The notes beneath the pieces were generated by a model. That model was not told where the DNA came from, did no database searches, and worked only from the letters and a program-made list of their open reading frames with translations. Shown here one piece after another: positions 49,864-63,090 of a stretch of 64,000 nucleotides of DNA. A program made the translations under genes and the position numbers. The DNA comes from Camellia lanceoleosa (Eukaryota > Streptophyta > Magnoliopsida > Ericales > Theaceae). Position 1 is the stretch's first letter, and the number at the start of each line of letters is the position of its first letter. The stretch is taken from positions 124,001 through 188,000 of the forward strand of contig JANUSC010000384.1 of the NCBI GenBank assembly GCA_025200525.1, read 5' to 3'.

Positions 49864-52684
49864 TGTAGACGTCCCCGAACGTCCTGGGAGAAATCCCGTT
49901 AACCCATTGGGGCTTACTATAGTTCGGACTCAAATGTCACGGTTCTGAATCTAATCCCACAAAGTGCAATGCAAGATCGATAAATCACCAAAGAGTCCAA
50001 ATCTGGCAAATCGTTTTGAAAAACATATTTTAGAAAGAAGTGCCAAACATGGACTGCTTTGCCAGATACAGAGTCGCCACCTAAATATTTTGTTTTTGGA
50101 AAAATTTAGGAAACCCTGACTCGTGCCTAAAGCCACGTGTCTGTCATCACCAAAGTTGCCTCAGCTCGGGAACTTGGGTACGATTGGGGAAGGTCATTTC
50201 ATGAGCACCCACGCTCGCCCGATCAAAGATCGGCCACTACTAAGAATGATATCGAGTTTTTGAAAACACATGTGCTCTTATTTCGGTTATTAACCTAGAA
50301 TTACTATGTGATGCATACAGCATACAAGTATAGACTGGATTACCTAAGTTGAAACAAAGCATTGCATATTCGTTTTGAAAACGGTTTGCTACTCGCAAGT
50401 AGGCTAAAATACGGATTTTGCCACCCTCAAGTGGGCTTAGAAAACATGGTGATTTGCCACTCTCAAGTGGGCTTAAAACTTGTAATCAATGAATTGTCCC
50501 AATTCAAATAATCCAACCTTCACCCACGGGCATTCAGGTAGGTATATCACATAAGCAGTTAGCCCTATGGCAAGCATGCTATCATGGCAGTCACTCACAC
50601 ACATGCAAGAATGCTAAAGCATAAATACTCATCGAGTACTCTGAGCCAAAACAAAAACTAGTTAGTAATCAATGCATGATCCTAGTTCATGTTAAGATGG
50701 CTAATGCAACACATGCAAAATGCAACTACGATAGGCTCGGCTACCCTAAGAATGGCATGTGAAATGCGACAACTCGATACACGTATTCAAGTTGGAATTG
50801 AAATACTATGCAATTAGTATGATGCGCCGAGTCTTGCATGCAATACTTAATGAATGTATGCAAACATGCTATCATAAGTATGCTAATTGAAACGCGTGCC
50901 CTAAGACTAACCATTGAAAGTGTAAGTAAAAGGGAGAAAGACGTGGGTTGGAAGACATGCATCACACGCATGCACACTTATTACAAAATTCGCCTCTCTG
51001 AGGGGCCAAAAGAATAATACAAACCAAATAAATAATTAACTACACTAGCTAATTAAATATTACAAAACCTTAATTAATTAACAAACTAATTAAGCTATTA
51101 AAGCAAAGAAGTCGCCTCGGGAAGAGGGTCAAATGCATGCATGCTTGATTCGCCTCACTCGGAAACCCGTTGCCATGCCACACGTTGCCTCTATTTGCAC
51201 TGTTCTGCACCTCTGAGAACTATGAAAATCCTTGAGATGCTTCTGAATTACTCCCTGAGCATTGCGGGACGTCACCGGCCAAAAAATAGGACCACTGGCC
51301 ATTAGGAAGTGGTCACCGACCAAAAGTGGGGCCATTGGCTGGACTTTGGTAGCCGGCCGGCATTGAAGAGGGCCGACCGGCCATCTGTTCCTGCAGAACT
51401 TTGTTTTTGCTGCAGCAGAGGACAAACAGTGCATGGCAAGGAATTTACAAGACAATGTATGCACGACCACCCTCCCTATCATGCTATGAACTTAAGGGGG
51501 TTTGGTTCTCGACCCTCGGGCCACCAATCACGCATTTCAATCCATGATGGCCAAAGGTGCCAAATATGTAATTTGATGTCAAATGAAATGCACAAAAAAC
51601 ACATAAGGGCCCCAACCTCTATCATGATTGATTCAAGAGGCAAGGGATGCGCACACAATGCTATGCAACTTAAGAATGCAAGCAAACTAATGCAACATGA
51701 GCATGCAAGCAACAATGCTATACAAGGTAACTAGCATATAACAATATGCAAAGACAAGTATACTTAGACCAATGTAATATATGCATGATGAACTTAACAA
51801 AGCAACACAAGCATGCAATAGGCAATAGGCAATAGGCATACAACCTAAACATGTGAACATGTATAGCATGCAACAACATGGTGAAATGGACTTACACTAA
51901 CATGGGTAGCTCTCAAGCATGCCAAAATCAGTGGCCAAACATAATGGAGATGAGGCAACAAAACACATGCAAACATGCAAGGTGCAAGGGCTCTAACTCA
52001 TAGCACAAGATGCAACTCTCCTAGTGCATTGAAAAGATGAAGTATGGAATATAATGACATATATTCCAGTTCTAAAATTACATACTAAATGGTTCCGGAT
52101 CATGTAAACGACTCCCACAATGCATGTAGGAAGGCTCAAATACCGAAACTAGTGAAGCACATTACACTAGAGGTGTCATGACCAACCCGCCCTATGGATT
52201 ATACATAACCGCCAAGAATCGTGTGATTACCTACAAATTTCAAACCAAATAAATCAAAATTCATCGAGATAAAGGCCAAACGGAAGCAATTCAAAAACTT
52301 TGTCCATAGAGCCGCTTAAATGCACACCATAACATTCCAATATATATATGTTAATAACCCACATCAAAATGTGTACTAACTCAAAAGATCAGACATTCGG
52401 GATCATACAGATTTAAGTCAGTCAAACCCAAGACTTATATGCAAAAGTAGTCCAACACATTCGCCAACATAACAAAACTATAAACAAAGGTCAAAGGCGA
52501 AGACAGTCTCGTGCGGGAGACTTTTGGGCTGACTCCTCAAAACTTAAGTTGTTTCTTGCAAATTCATCGAGGCTGGTTCTGGACGTCCCTTGGCTCACCT
52601 ACATGTACATGAATGAGTGTGAGCGAATGCCCAGTGAATAATATCAAATGAGGGAAATATATAAGTAATCATTGAAACAGTACG

Positions 52685-52940
52685 GCAAACGGCCTTCGGC
52701 CCAATCATTCATGTCAATCATTCATATCTGTCGGCCTTCGGCCCAATCATTCATATCCATCGGCCTTTGGCCCAATTATTCGTATCAATCGGCCTTTGGC
52801 CCAATCATTCATATCAATCGGCCTTTGGCCCAATCATTCGTATCAATCGGCCTTTGGCCCAATCATTCAGATTAATCGCCTTTGGCCCAATCATTCGTAT
52901 CAATCGGCCTTTGGACCAATTATTCGTATCAATCGTTGTC
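52685..52940 (-). repeat. 29-bp minisatellite in the LTR
   Basis: About nine head-to-tail units with 'ggcctttggcccaat'. The other LTR has about seven, many shortened by one base (59775-59990). Units are contiguous with no unique spacers. Confidence 0.88.
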
Positions 52941-53261
52941 CATCATTCAAATTAATGAACCTATAAAACTTACATATGAGTAGACAATTAGAGAACAGTA
53001 TTTTTCAAATATCTTGTTAAGATATTACTCACAGTGATCGGCTTGCGTAGTTGCCCTGGAGCTTGACCCTACATATCATGTAACACATATAGGTCACAAT
53101 TAGTTCAATCCATTCATTAATTCACACATTCCTCTTTAGGCTTCATTCTTAACTCTTTAACTCAATCACAATGCCCAATGCATGCCCAAGAGTGCTTAGA
53201 AGTGAAAGGGAACGGAAAAACAGAACATAGCATGTAATTTCAGATTTTCAGAAAACAGGGT

Positions 53262-53490
53262 CCCCGCTCGAGCGTGGACTTCCCCGCTCGAGCGGACCCT
53301 TAAGGCCTGCAAAAGTACTGGTTTCATGAAAAATACGCTCGAGCGTGTGATAGGAAGCTCGAGCGGAAGGCCTGTCTAGATAGCTCCCCTGCTCGAGCGT
53401 GAGCTTCCCCCGCTCGAGCGGAAACCAAATTTGCAAAAGTACTAGGAGCACAAAATTCACGCTCGAGCGGCGGTTTCCCCGCTCGAGCAG
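53262..53490 (-). repeat. CGCTCGAGCG palindrome array
   Basis: Eight copies in four pairs, each pair reading gctcgagcgt(g/...) then gctcgagcgg or gctcgagcaga. In the other LTR (60310-60525) seven of the eight are altered to forms such as cgccgagcg or cgccgaagcg. In this element the array lies on the R/U5 side rather than upstream of the GA/CT tract. Confidence 0.85.
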
Positions 53491-54525
53491 ACATCAAACT
53501 TTCTGGAAATTCCAGAACTGTTCTTGGAGTTCAATTCAACATTCAAAAGGCTCATAAGCTCGACTAAGGCACCAAAAACGTGCAATTATACCATTTAACA
53601 CATGGATGTAAGCAATATGAAGCCAATCCTCTAAAATCATGGTTCAATACTTCAAATTCACTCATGGTTCATGCCTTCAACCTCATTTAAGCTCCATATT
53701 TTTAACAATCAAACATGCATGCTAAATTTGATCTCATTTTCATCACAATTGATGCAATTGGTATTCATTCACATGAAATTCAACAAAAACATGCTTGCAT
53801 GTATGATCCAACCCTCAATCTTTCCTATTTGACATGCCACATGCTAGATTATACCAAACCATGGCAATTTATAACAATTCTATGCATGCATGTGCATTTC
53901 AACTTCAATTTCATCAATTGGAGTGTAGCTCTTGTTCTTGATCACCGATTAACCTTTAATTCACCAAATCACAAGTTCAAACTCACAAATTCATAAACAA
54001 TCACTTACCTAGAAATTCAATTTATGATCAACTCTTGAGTTGGACTTCAAATTCACAAGCTTAAGCCAAAATTACACAACTTTCTCCCCCCCTCTCTCTC
54101 TAACAACCGGCCTCCTCTCTTCCTTAGAGTTTGATCAGCCAAAATGAAGGTATATGAGGGAAAATAAGTGTATAAAGCCTCACCCATAAAGTCCCACTAA
54201 CTTCAATATAATATTACTAAAGTAATTGGGCACTAGTTTAACAATTTAATCAACTTAATCTGGCCCGAATCAATTTTCAATTAAATTTCACCATAGGTTC
54301 TAAAAATTATGCCAATCACCATGGCGCAATCGATTTCGGGTTCCGTGGCCAATAAGGCCTCCAATTTAATTCCCAAAGCAAACTATTCAAACAGATATTC
54401 CTACGGTGAACAGATAGAACTTCAAATCCACATGTATTCACAAAATGGCACATAAAATCATGCTAAACACATAATCATACGCAAGTTAAGGACCAATTAA
54501 CATACTACGGAACAGGGGTATCACA

Positions 54526-54540
54526 GTCTTCCCCCCTTTA
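54526..54540 (-). other. Polypurine tract of the decayed chromovirus
   Basis: TAAAGGGGGGAAGAC on minus abuts the 3' LTR; the pol stop codon (54538-54540) overlaps its start. Confidence 0.85.
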
Positions 54541-57500
54541 AGAAGTTTGGTCCTCCAAACTTAATTTACCTTCGTCGGGAAACAAATGTGGATAGCGTAA
54601 TCGCATATCTTCCTCTTTTTCCCATGTAGCATCCGTCCCATAATGTTCCTTCCATTCAACTTTCACCATTGGGATGGACTTGCTTCTCAATTGCTTCACC
54701 TGCCGATCAACAATTCGTTCCGGCCATTCAGCGTATTCTATATTCTCATTAATAGCTACCCGGTGATAATCAATCACATGAAACTGGTCTCGGAGGTAAC
54801 CCCTCAACATCGACACATGAAAGACGTTATGGATTTGTTCAAATCCCGGTGGTAAGGCAACTCTATAAGCAACTGGACCCAGCCTTTCCAAAATCTGAAA
54901 CGGCCCAATGTAACGGGGCGACAACTTGCCCTTCTTCCCAAACCTGATTTGGCCTTTCATTGGAGACACACGAACAAACACATGGTCACTGACCTCATAC
55001 TTAAGAGGTCTTCTTCGAACATCTCTGATAGTTCTTTTGTCACCCCGGGTCGCTTTTGAGCCTTTGACGAATCGTCTTGATCTTCTCAGAAGTGTCTTGT
55101 ACGATTTCAGGCCCAAGCAAAGCTCTATCCCTGACCTCTGTCTAACAAATAGGTGATCTACACCTCCTACCATACAAAGCCTCGTATGGTGCCATACCGA
55201 TGCTGGTGTGGAAGTTGTTGTTATAAGCAAATTCTGCAAGCGGCAAATAGTCTTCCCAGCCCCGCTGAAAATCTAAGGCACACATTCTCAACATATCCTC
55301 CAATGTCTGTATGGTCCGTTCTGATTGCCCATCTGTCTGTGGGTGGAAGGCAGTACTGAACCTTAGTTCCGTCCCCATGGCTTCCTGCAAACTTTTCCAC
55401 AATCTAGACACAAATTTCGGATCTCTATCCGACACAATGGATACCGGGACTCCATGTAAACGAATGATCTCATCCACGTAAATAGCAGCCAATCTATAAG
55501 CATTAAATGTAGTTTTGACAGGCAAAAAATGTGCAGATTTAGTCAGTCTATCAACTACAACCCAAATCGAATCCATACCTCGAGAAGTCCGAGGTAGGCC
55601 AACAACAAAATCCATAGTCATGTGCTCCCACTTCCATTCAGGAATAGGGAGGGGTTGAAGTAAACCGCCCGGCTTCTGATGTTCGGCTTTGACTTGTTGA
55701 CATTGAAGACACTTGGACACATATTCTGCAATTTCCTTCTTCATTTTAGGCCACCAATAAGTTTGTTTCAAATCTCGATACATTTTGTTGTTACCCGGAT
55801 GCATAGCAAATGCGGATTTGTGGGCTTCATCTAAGACCCTCTTCTTCGCCTGAATGTCCGACACACATTCTGTTCAAATCTCAACACTTCATTTTCAATG
55901 CTAAATTTCGCTGACTTGTTTCAAAGTCAATATACTTTCTTGAGGAATTCATCCTCCTTCGCTTCGCTTGATTTCGCAACAATTGCTTTGGCTACCGTGA
56001 TAGCGGCTATCAATCTGCCTTGTTCGCACATTACCACTTCGATTTCAGATTTCTCAAAATCCTGCAAAATTTCTCTCTGTTCGGTAAGCAACCAAGCTAC
56101 ACTTCCTATTGATTTTCTGCTCAAGGCATCAACAACCGTATTGGCTTTCCCGGGGTGGTACTGAATCTCAAGATCATAGTCTTTTATTAGCTCAAGCGAT
56201 CTCCTCTGTCGCATATTCAGCTCTTTTTGTGTAAAGAAGTATTTCAAGCTCTTGTGATCCGTAGACTTCACACTTTGCCCCATACAAATAATGCCGCCAG
56301 ATTTTCAATGCAAAACAATCGCGCCAATTCTAAGTCGTGGTGTTGGGTAGTTTTTCTCGTAGCCTCAACTGCCGGAGGCGAAGCAATAACCTTTCCATTC
56401 TCATTAACACACAACCCAAACCTTTATAAGATGCATCGAAAATCACGAAATTTTCCATACCAAGGTAATGTTAAAATTGGCAGAGTCAATCTCGCCTTCA
56501 ATTCATGAAAGGTCGATTCTCTTTCATTGCTCCACTCAAATGGTCAGCCCTTTACGTGTCAATTGGGTAAGAGGCACCTAATTTCGAAAAATCCTTCACA
56601 AACCTCAGAGTACCCATTAAACCCATAAAGCTGCGAACTTCTGTTACATTGGTTGGTGTAGGCCAATTCACAATTGCCTCTATTTTCTGCGGGTCCACTG
56701 AAATTCCTTCCTTGTTGATCACATGCCCTAAGAAAACAACTTCATCCAACCGAAACTCACATTTCTTTAACTTAGCGAATAATTTCATTTCCCGAAGTAT
56801 TTGTAAGACAGTTCTCAAGTGATGTTCATGCTCAAGTCTATCTTTCGAGTATATCAAAATATCATCGATGAAGACTACAACAAACTCATCAAGGTAGGTT
56901 TTAAAAATTCTATTCATTAAGTCCATAAATGCTGCCGGAGCATTAGTCACTCCAAATGGCATGACAAGAAACTCAAAATGACCATACCTTGTTCTGAATG
57001 CGGTCTTCTCAACATCCTCTGCCTTAACCTTTAGCTGATGATACCCGGATCTCAAATCAATCTTAGAAAACACCTGTGATCCCTGCAACTGGTCAAATAA
57101 ATCATCAATACGGGGTAGGGGGTATTTGTTCTTTATCGTTACCTTGTTCAATTCTCGATAATTGATGCACAGGCGCAAGGTACCATCCTTCTTCTTCACA
57201 AACAACACTGGTGCACCCCAAGGCGAAGTGCTGGGTCGGATAAACCCCTTATCAAGCAGATCCTACAACTATTCTTTCAATTCCCTCATTTCAGCAGTAG
57301 CCATTCTGTAGGGAGTTTTAGAAATAGGCTGGGTGCTTGGCACAATCTCAATAGTAAATTCTATCTCCCTGTCTACCAACTCCTCTGGTAATTCATTTGG
57401 GAACACGTCTGGGAATTCTCTAACAATAAGAATATCATTCAATTCAACATTCACAGATTGATCAGTCAACACATAGCACAGATAACCCTGGCACCCCTTC

Positions 57501-58986
57501 CTAATCAATTTACATGCTTTCATTGTAGATATCAAATAAGGTGGAGGCACTACCCCATTACCCACAAACACAATTTCTTTTTGTTTGGGTGGTTTAAACA
57601 CAACCCTTTTTGTCACACAATCTATGGTGGTGCAATACTTGGTCAACCAATCCATGCCCAAAATCACATCAAAATGTCTAAAATTCAGGGGCAATAAGTC
57701 TACATATAAGGTAGCATCCTCAATATGCATGTCGCAAAACCGATATATATAGTCACATAACACAGATTCCCCCGATGGAGCAGACACACACAACAAATAT
57801 GGCAACAACTCTAGGGGTCATTTTAGTTTAGATGCAAATGCATATGTCACAAATGAGTGTGTTGATCCAGAATCAATTAATACAAAGGCATCCTGATTAC
57901 ATATTGAAATGGTACCTGAGACAACGGCATTGGCATTCCGGGTATCGCCAGGGACAAGCACAAAAACTCTCCCCTGTCTCACAGTATCTCCAGTGGGGGT
58001 GGGTCCCGTAACATTTCCTGGTTTTGGGATTGACTGTTGAACTAGCAAAGAAATTTTCCACTGCTTCACATACCGCCATATGCCCTTGCTTACCACAATT
58101 AAAACAAGCTCTGTCACACTAAGAGCAAACCCCACAATTCCTATTTCCACAAGTGGTGCACGGCGGGTTGTGTCTCGGAAGAATTAGAAGTATTTGAGGA
58201 GCCCGTGTTTTGCTTTTTGAAAACTTCTTCTTCAAGAAGAAGCCCCGCCTTTTGCTACCCTTCCAATCAGCTTGTTGGTTTAGTTTGTCCGCTATATTAG
58301 CCTCGTATATTATGGCCCGGCCTAATACCCCAATGTAAGTCTCCAAATTTCAAGACATTCACTCTCTAGAATATCACCACGAGCCCACATTCAAAATGTC
58401 GCTACTTCTTATAATCAGGTCAATCACGTAGGAGCAAACCCGCCAATTTGGTGAATTTGGCCTCATACTCACGACGGTCATGTCAGCCTTTGTTTCAGCC
58501 CATAAATTTCGCCACTTTCCTATCCCGACATTAATCGCGAAAGTACTTGTCATAAAAGATTTCTTAAAACTTTGCCCAATCAGCATCTTTGTAACTCTCA
58601 CGCATCAACATCCACCATCTTCTCGCTTCGTCCTCTAGCATAAAGGTGGCTCGAAGCACTTTCTGTGCCTCTAAACATGGGAATACTTCAAACAGCCTTT
58701 CGATGCCGAGGACCCAAGCTTCAGCTTTCAGAGGATCTAGTCCGCCATGGAACTGGGGTGGTTTCATTTTCTTGAACTCTTTGGTGAGGGCTATGATTCG
58801 GTCATCGTTCTGATTATCTAGCACAGGAGGTGCCAGAGGTGGAGGTGGCGGATGTGGTCGCTGCCACTGTTGTTGCCACTCCTGTTGCTGTCTCAAGGCT
58901 TCTGCCATTTCCAGTAGCAGTCTTTCCATTCTGTCTATTCTGGCCGTAGAGGATTCCTCCAACTCATCGCCTCTCGTTCTCACCAT
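54538..58986 (-). pseudogene. Broken gag-pol of a chromovirus
   Basis: The start MVRTRGDELEE (58986) opens a coiled-coil-like Gag N-terminus with Q- and P-rich runs. The capsid motif WWMLMRES is near 58605. Frameshifts follow around 58570, 58400 and 58150. A partial zinc site (CTTCGNRNCGVC) is near 58130. Protease LIDSGS is near 57880, and the DVILGMDWL line is near 57660. In the linker before RT two TAG codons occur close together (57265-57275). RT is open at 56552-57208 with FIDD near 56855. RNase H pieces with DALSRK are at 56105-56125. Integrase is open at 55142-55864 with CLQCQQVK, MDF, VSDRD and QSER, then a TAG where the family has Trp. The last piece holds the chromodomain ([16 protein letters not shown] near 54650). 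It cannot make a functional polyprotein. Confidence 0.92.
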
Positions 58987-59244
58987 CTGAGACAACTTGC
59001 ATTATATTCCATGAAAACATGTTTTATGCAAAAGATTTACAAGTGTGCATATATATATATCTAAGAGTACATACATCCAGATAATTTGCGATGCAGGCAA
59101 ATCATAACTTATGGCACATAGTCGTTCATATCAAAACATTTATGCATACACTTGGTGCTGTCAAATTTATACTTATGAATGCATCCTAGATCTTTTCTAG
59201 ACGCTTATTGCTCTTTTGGACAAGTGTGTGAGTTATTAACTCGT

Positions 59245-59255
59245 GCTCGATACCA
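59245..59255 (-). other. Altered primer binding site
   Basis: On minus it reads TGGTATCGAGC, the initiator-Met site with one base missing compared with TGGTATCAGAGC in the other two elements. It lies one base inside the 5' LTR. Confidence 0.75.
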
Positions 59256-59256
59256 C

Positions 59257-61552
59257 TGTCACGACCAACCCGCCTATGGGTTATAGGCCATAACCGCCAA
59301 GAATCGTGTGATTACCTACGGCCTCAAACCAAATAAATCGAATTCATCGAGATAAAGGCCAAACTAAGCAATTCAAAAACTTTGTCCATAGAGCCGCTTA
59401 AATGCACAACATAACATTCCAATATATACATATGTTAATAACCCACATCAAAATGTGTACTAACTCAATAGATCAGACATTCGGGATCATACAGATTTAA
59501 GTCAGTCAAACCCAAGACTTATATGCAAAAGTAGTCCAACGCATTTGCCAACATAACAAAACTATAAACAAAGGTCAAAGGCGAAGACAGTCTCGTGCGG
59601 GAGACTTTTGGGCTGACTCCTCAAAACTTAAGCTATTTCTCACAAATTCATCGGGGCTGGTTCTGGACTTCCCTTGGCTCACCTACATGTACATGAATGA
59701 GCGTGAGCGAATGTCCAGTGAATAATATCAAATGAGGAAAATATATAAGTAATCATTGAAACAGTATGGCAAACGACCTTCGGCCCAATCATTCATGGCA
59801 ATCATTCATATCCATCGACCTTCGGCCCAATCATTCATATCCATCGCCTTTGGCTCAATTATTCAGATCAATCGCCTTTGGCCCAATCATTCAGATCAAT
59901 TGGCCTTTGGCCCAATCATTCAGATCAATCGCCTTTGGCCCAATCATTCAGATCAATTGGCCTTTGGCCCAATTATTCAGATCAATCGTTGTCCATCATT
60001 CAAATTAATGAACCTATAAAACTTACATATGAGTAGACAATTGACAACGGTATTTTTCAAATATCTTGTTAAGATATTACTCACAAAGGATCGGCCATGA
60101 AGTTGCCCCGAGCTTGACTCTACATATCATGTAACACATATGGGTCACAATTAGTTCAATCCATTCATTAATTCACACATTCCTCTTTAGCCTTCATTCT
60201 TAACTCTTTAACTCAATCACAATGCCCAATGCATGCCCAAGAGTGCTTAGAAGTGAAAGGGAACGAAAATGTAACATAGCATGTATTTTCAGATTTTTCA
60301 AAACAGGTCCCTGCTCAAGCGTGACTTCGCCGAGCGGACCTTAAGGCCCGCAAAAGTATCGTTTCATGAAAAATACGCCGAGCGCAGGATAGGAAGCTCG
60401 AGCGAAGGCTCGTTTAGATAGCTCCCCGCCGAGCGTGAGCTTCCGCCGAGCGAAACCAAATTTGCAAAAGTACTGAGCACAAAATTCACGCCGAAGCGGC
60501 GGTTTCGCCGAAAGCAGACATAAAACTTTCTCGAAATTCCGTAATCGTTTCTCGAGTTCAATTCAACATTCAAAAGGCTCATAAGCTCGACTAAGGCACC
60601 AAAAACATGCAATTATACCATTTAACACATGGATGTAAGCAATATGAAGCCAATCCTCTAAAATCATGGTTCAATACTTCAAATTCACTCATGGTTCATG
60701 CCTTCAACCTCATTTAAGCTCCATATTTTTAACAATCAAACATGCATGCTAAATTTGATCTCATTTTCATCACAATTGATGCAATTGGTATTCATTCACA
60801 TGAAATTCAACAAAAACATGCTTGCATGTATGATCCAACCCTCAATCTTTCCTATTTGACATGCCACATGCTAGATTATACCAAACCATGGCAATTTATA
60901 ACAATTCTATGCATGCATGTGCATTTCAACTTCAATTTCATCAATTGGAGTGTAGCTCTTGTTCTTGATCACCGATTAACCTTTAATTCGCCAAATCACA
61001 AGTTCAAACTCACAAATTCATAAACAATCACTTACCTAGAAATTCAATTTATGATCAACTCTTGAGTTGGACTTCAAATTCACAAGCTTAAGCCAAAATT
61101 ACACAACTTTCTCCCCCCCTCTCTCTCTAACAACCGGCCTCCTCTCTTCCTTAGAGTTTGATCAGCCAAAATGAAGGTATATGAGGGAAAATAAGTATAT
61201 AAAGCCTCACCCATAAAGTCCCACTAACTTCAATATAATATTACTAAAGTAATTGGGCACTAGTTTAACAATTTAATCAACTTAATCTGGCCCGAATCAA
61301 TTTTCAATTAAATTTCACCATAGGTTCTAAAAATTATGCCAATCACCATGGCGCAATCGATTTCGGGTTCCGTGGCCAATAAGGCCTCCAATTTAATTCC
61401 CAAAGCAAACTATTCAAACAGATATTCCTACGGTGAACAGATAGAACTTCAAATCCACATGTATTCACAAAATGGCACATAAAATCATGCTAAACACATA
61501 ATCGTACGCAAGTTAAGGACCAATTAACATACTACGGAACAGGGGTATCACA
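59257..61552 (-). repeat. 5' LTR of the decayed chromovirus, 2296 bp
   Basis: It matches 52174-54525 but is 56 bp shorter. Losses concentrate in the minisatellite and the palindrome array, where ctg, ccc and ctcgag sequences are repeatedly shortened. Confidence 0.92.
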
Positions 61553-62855
61553 AGAGGTATGCAAATCGATGCTCGAATGACCAAACCAACCCCGAACAGT
61601 CCCTATGAAGGCCCAAAACAGTGGCAAAATGGACTAAGATAATGCCTTGAAGTGCACAAAAATGAAGCTCATGCAATGGCTCACAAATGGGGTATAAAAG
61701 CACAACTCTCAAACACATTGAAGGCATGACAAACATGAGAATATGGCACACCTATAAACTCTAAAATATCACATTCAATGATGCCAAAACACTAAAATGC
61801 CTCAAGCAGCACGTGCAAGGGACCCCAAAACTTAAAGGTAAGCAAGGCTATTACACTACAACCATGCATGGCAAGCACCAATCAACCAAGAGGCCTAAAA
61901 ACAGAGCTAAGGCAGCCCAAGATATGAACAAAACATGTTTGGAGTGTGGCCAAAAGGTGCTAGAATAGAGGGCCAAAACAACATGCAATGTGAGCTAGTA
62001 AGCATGATTTACACTACAAGCCTATGAAGCATGTGAGGGGCCACCAAACCAGACAAAAATAGAATCATGGCATGCCAAAATATGACCAAAAACCCACTGA
62101 AACATGATCAATACATGCAAGAATGACATGCTCCTTTGAGAAGCTATGAAAGGGATTACTCTACACATGCAAGAGGCAAACAAAAGGGGACCAAACCAGC
62201 CATGGAAAGAGGTTAGGCAGGTCCCAAAAGTCACCAAAAAGTGCCTGAAATAGGTCTCCAAATGATATAAACATATGCTCCTTTGATAGGCCAAATATGC
62301 TAGTAAACAAGACAACAAAGGAGAGGGGATGGCCCTCTCCTTCTTAGGATCTCAAAACACCATCCCCACCACTAGATTTCAGTGGTGAGAAGGCCAATAC
62401 AAGGTGGTCCCGAAGCTCACAAAAAAGGCACAAAAAGGAAGCCAAACAAGGCCTAAGAGGGGGTAACAAACCCAAATACAAAAGTGATCTTAAGCAAAGA
62501 TTAAAAGCATAAAAAAAATAGAACTTTTATCAGTTATACACTAAGCTCAAAACAACATGCAAGATAGGCTAAAATCTTGTGCAAAAATGGGAAATAAAGA
62601 GGGAAAAGGAGTTACCCTTGTAGCTCAGCAAAACCAGCATGTTCTTGGACCAAAAACCAGCTCTTTAATCTTTGAAAATACCCTCCAAGAACCTTAGATG
62701 AATGGTGGAGGTGTGTGGTTATGAGGTGGTATGCAAAGGGGTCAAGAATCTCACTCTTTTGAACCCAAAATATAGAGATATAGAGAGATATATCTCTTGT
62801 GCCTTAGACAAAATTTTCAACCTCTCTAAAGAAGAGGGAGGCCCTCTCTACAAGA

Positions 62856-63090
62856 GGGTTCAAGCTTCTTGGAGAAGCTAGAGCAAAGGTTCAAGCTTCT
62901 TGGAGAAGCTAGAGCAAAAGGTTCAAGCTTCTTCAAGAAGCTAAAACAAAAGTTCAAAAGGTTCAAGCTTCCTCAAGAAGCTAAAACAAGGATTCAAGCG
63001 GTTCAAGCTTCCTTAAGAAGCTAAAACGAAGGTTCAAAAGGTTCAAGCTTCCTCAAGAAGCTAAAACGAAGGTTCAAAATGTTCAGGCTC
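62856..63090 (+). repeat. Minisatellite of hairpin-forming units
   Basis: Six units of 31-45 bp, each with gttcaagcttc followed by ttggagaagct or a variant such as ctcaagaagct. The agcttc...gaagct halves are complementary, so each unit can fold. It lies inside the 4.2-kb solo LTR. Confidence 0.85.

Larger units (their letters stand above)
52174..54525 (-). repeat. 3' LTR of the decayed chromovirus, 2352 bp
   Basis: It has a 29-bp minisatellite (cggcctttggcccaatcatt plus nine bases) of about nine units at 52685-52940, and eight CTCGAG palindromes arranged in pairs at 53262-53490. A 93-codon frame at 53715-53996 is repeated exactly in the other LTR and is not taken as a gene. Confidence 0.92.
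52174..61552 (-). mobile_element. Decayed Ty3/gypsy chromovirus, 9.38 kb
   Basis: LTRs at 52174-54525 and 59257-61552 are flanked by a perfect AGAGG duplication (52169-52173 and 61553-61557). It is a relative of the element at 26054-35907: the LTR start TGTCACGACC is shared, and the pol proteins have the same domain order and similar motifs. The coding region is broken by many frameshifts and stops. The LTRs agree closely over 60600-61552 against 53570-54525, but differ strongly in the palindrome and minisatellite blocks. Confidence 0.93.

Noticed and set aside
52685..52940. Regular direct repeats resembling a CRISPR array
   Set aside because: Units are contiguous with no unique spacers, and the array lies in plant LTRs; it is a minisatellite.
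53715..53996. 93-codon frame identical to 60742-61023
   Set aside because: Both lie at the same place in the two LTRs of one element; identity reflects LTR homology, not coding selection.
52174..61552. A candidate active element
   Set aside because: Multiple frameshifts and stops in gag, RNase H and integrase, although part may be sequence error, make it non-functional as given.
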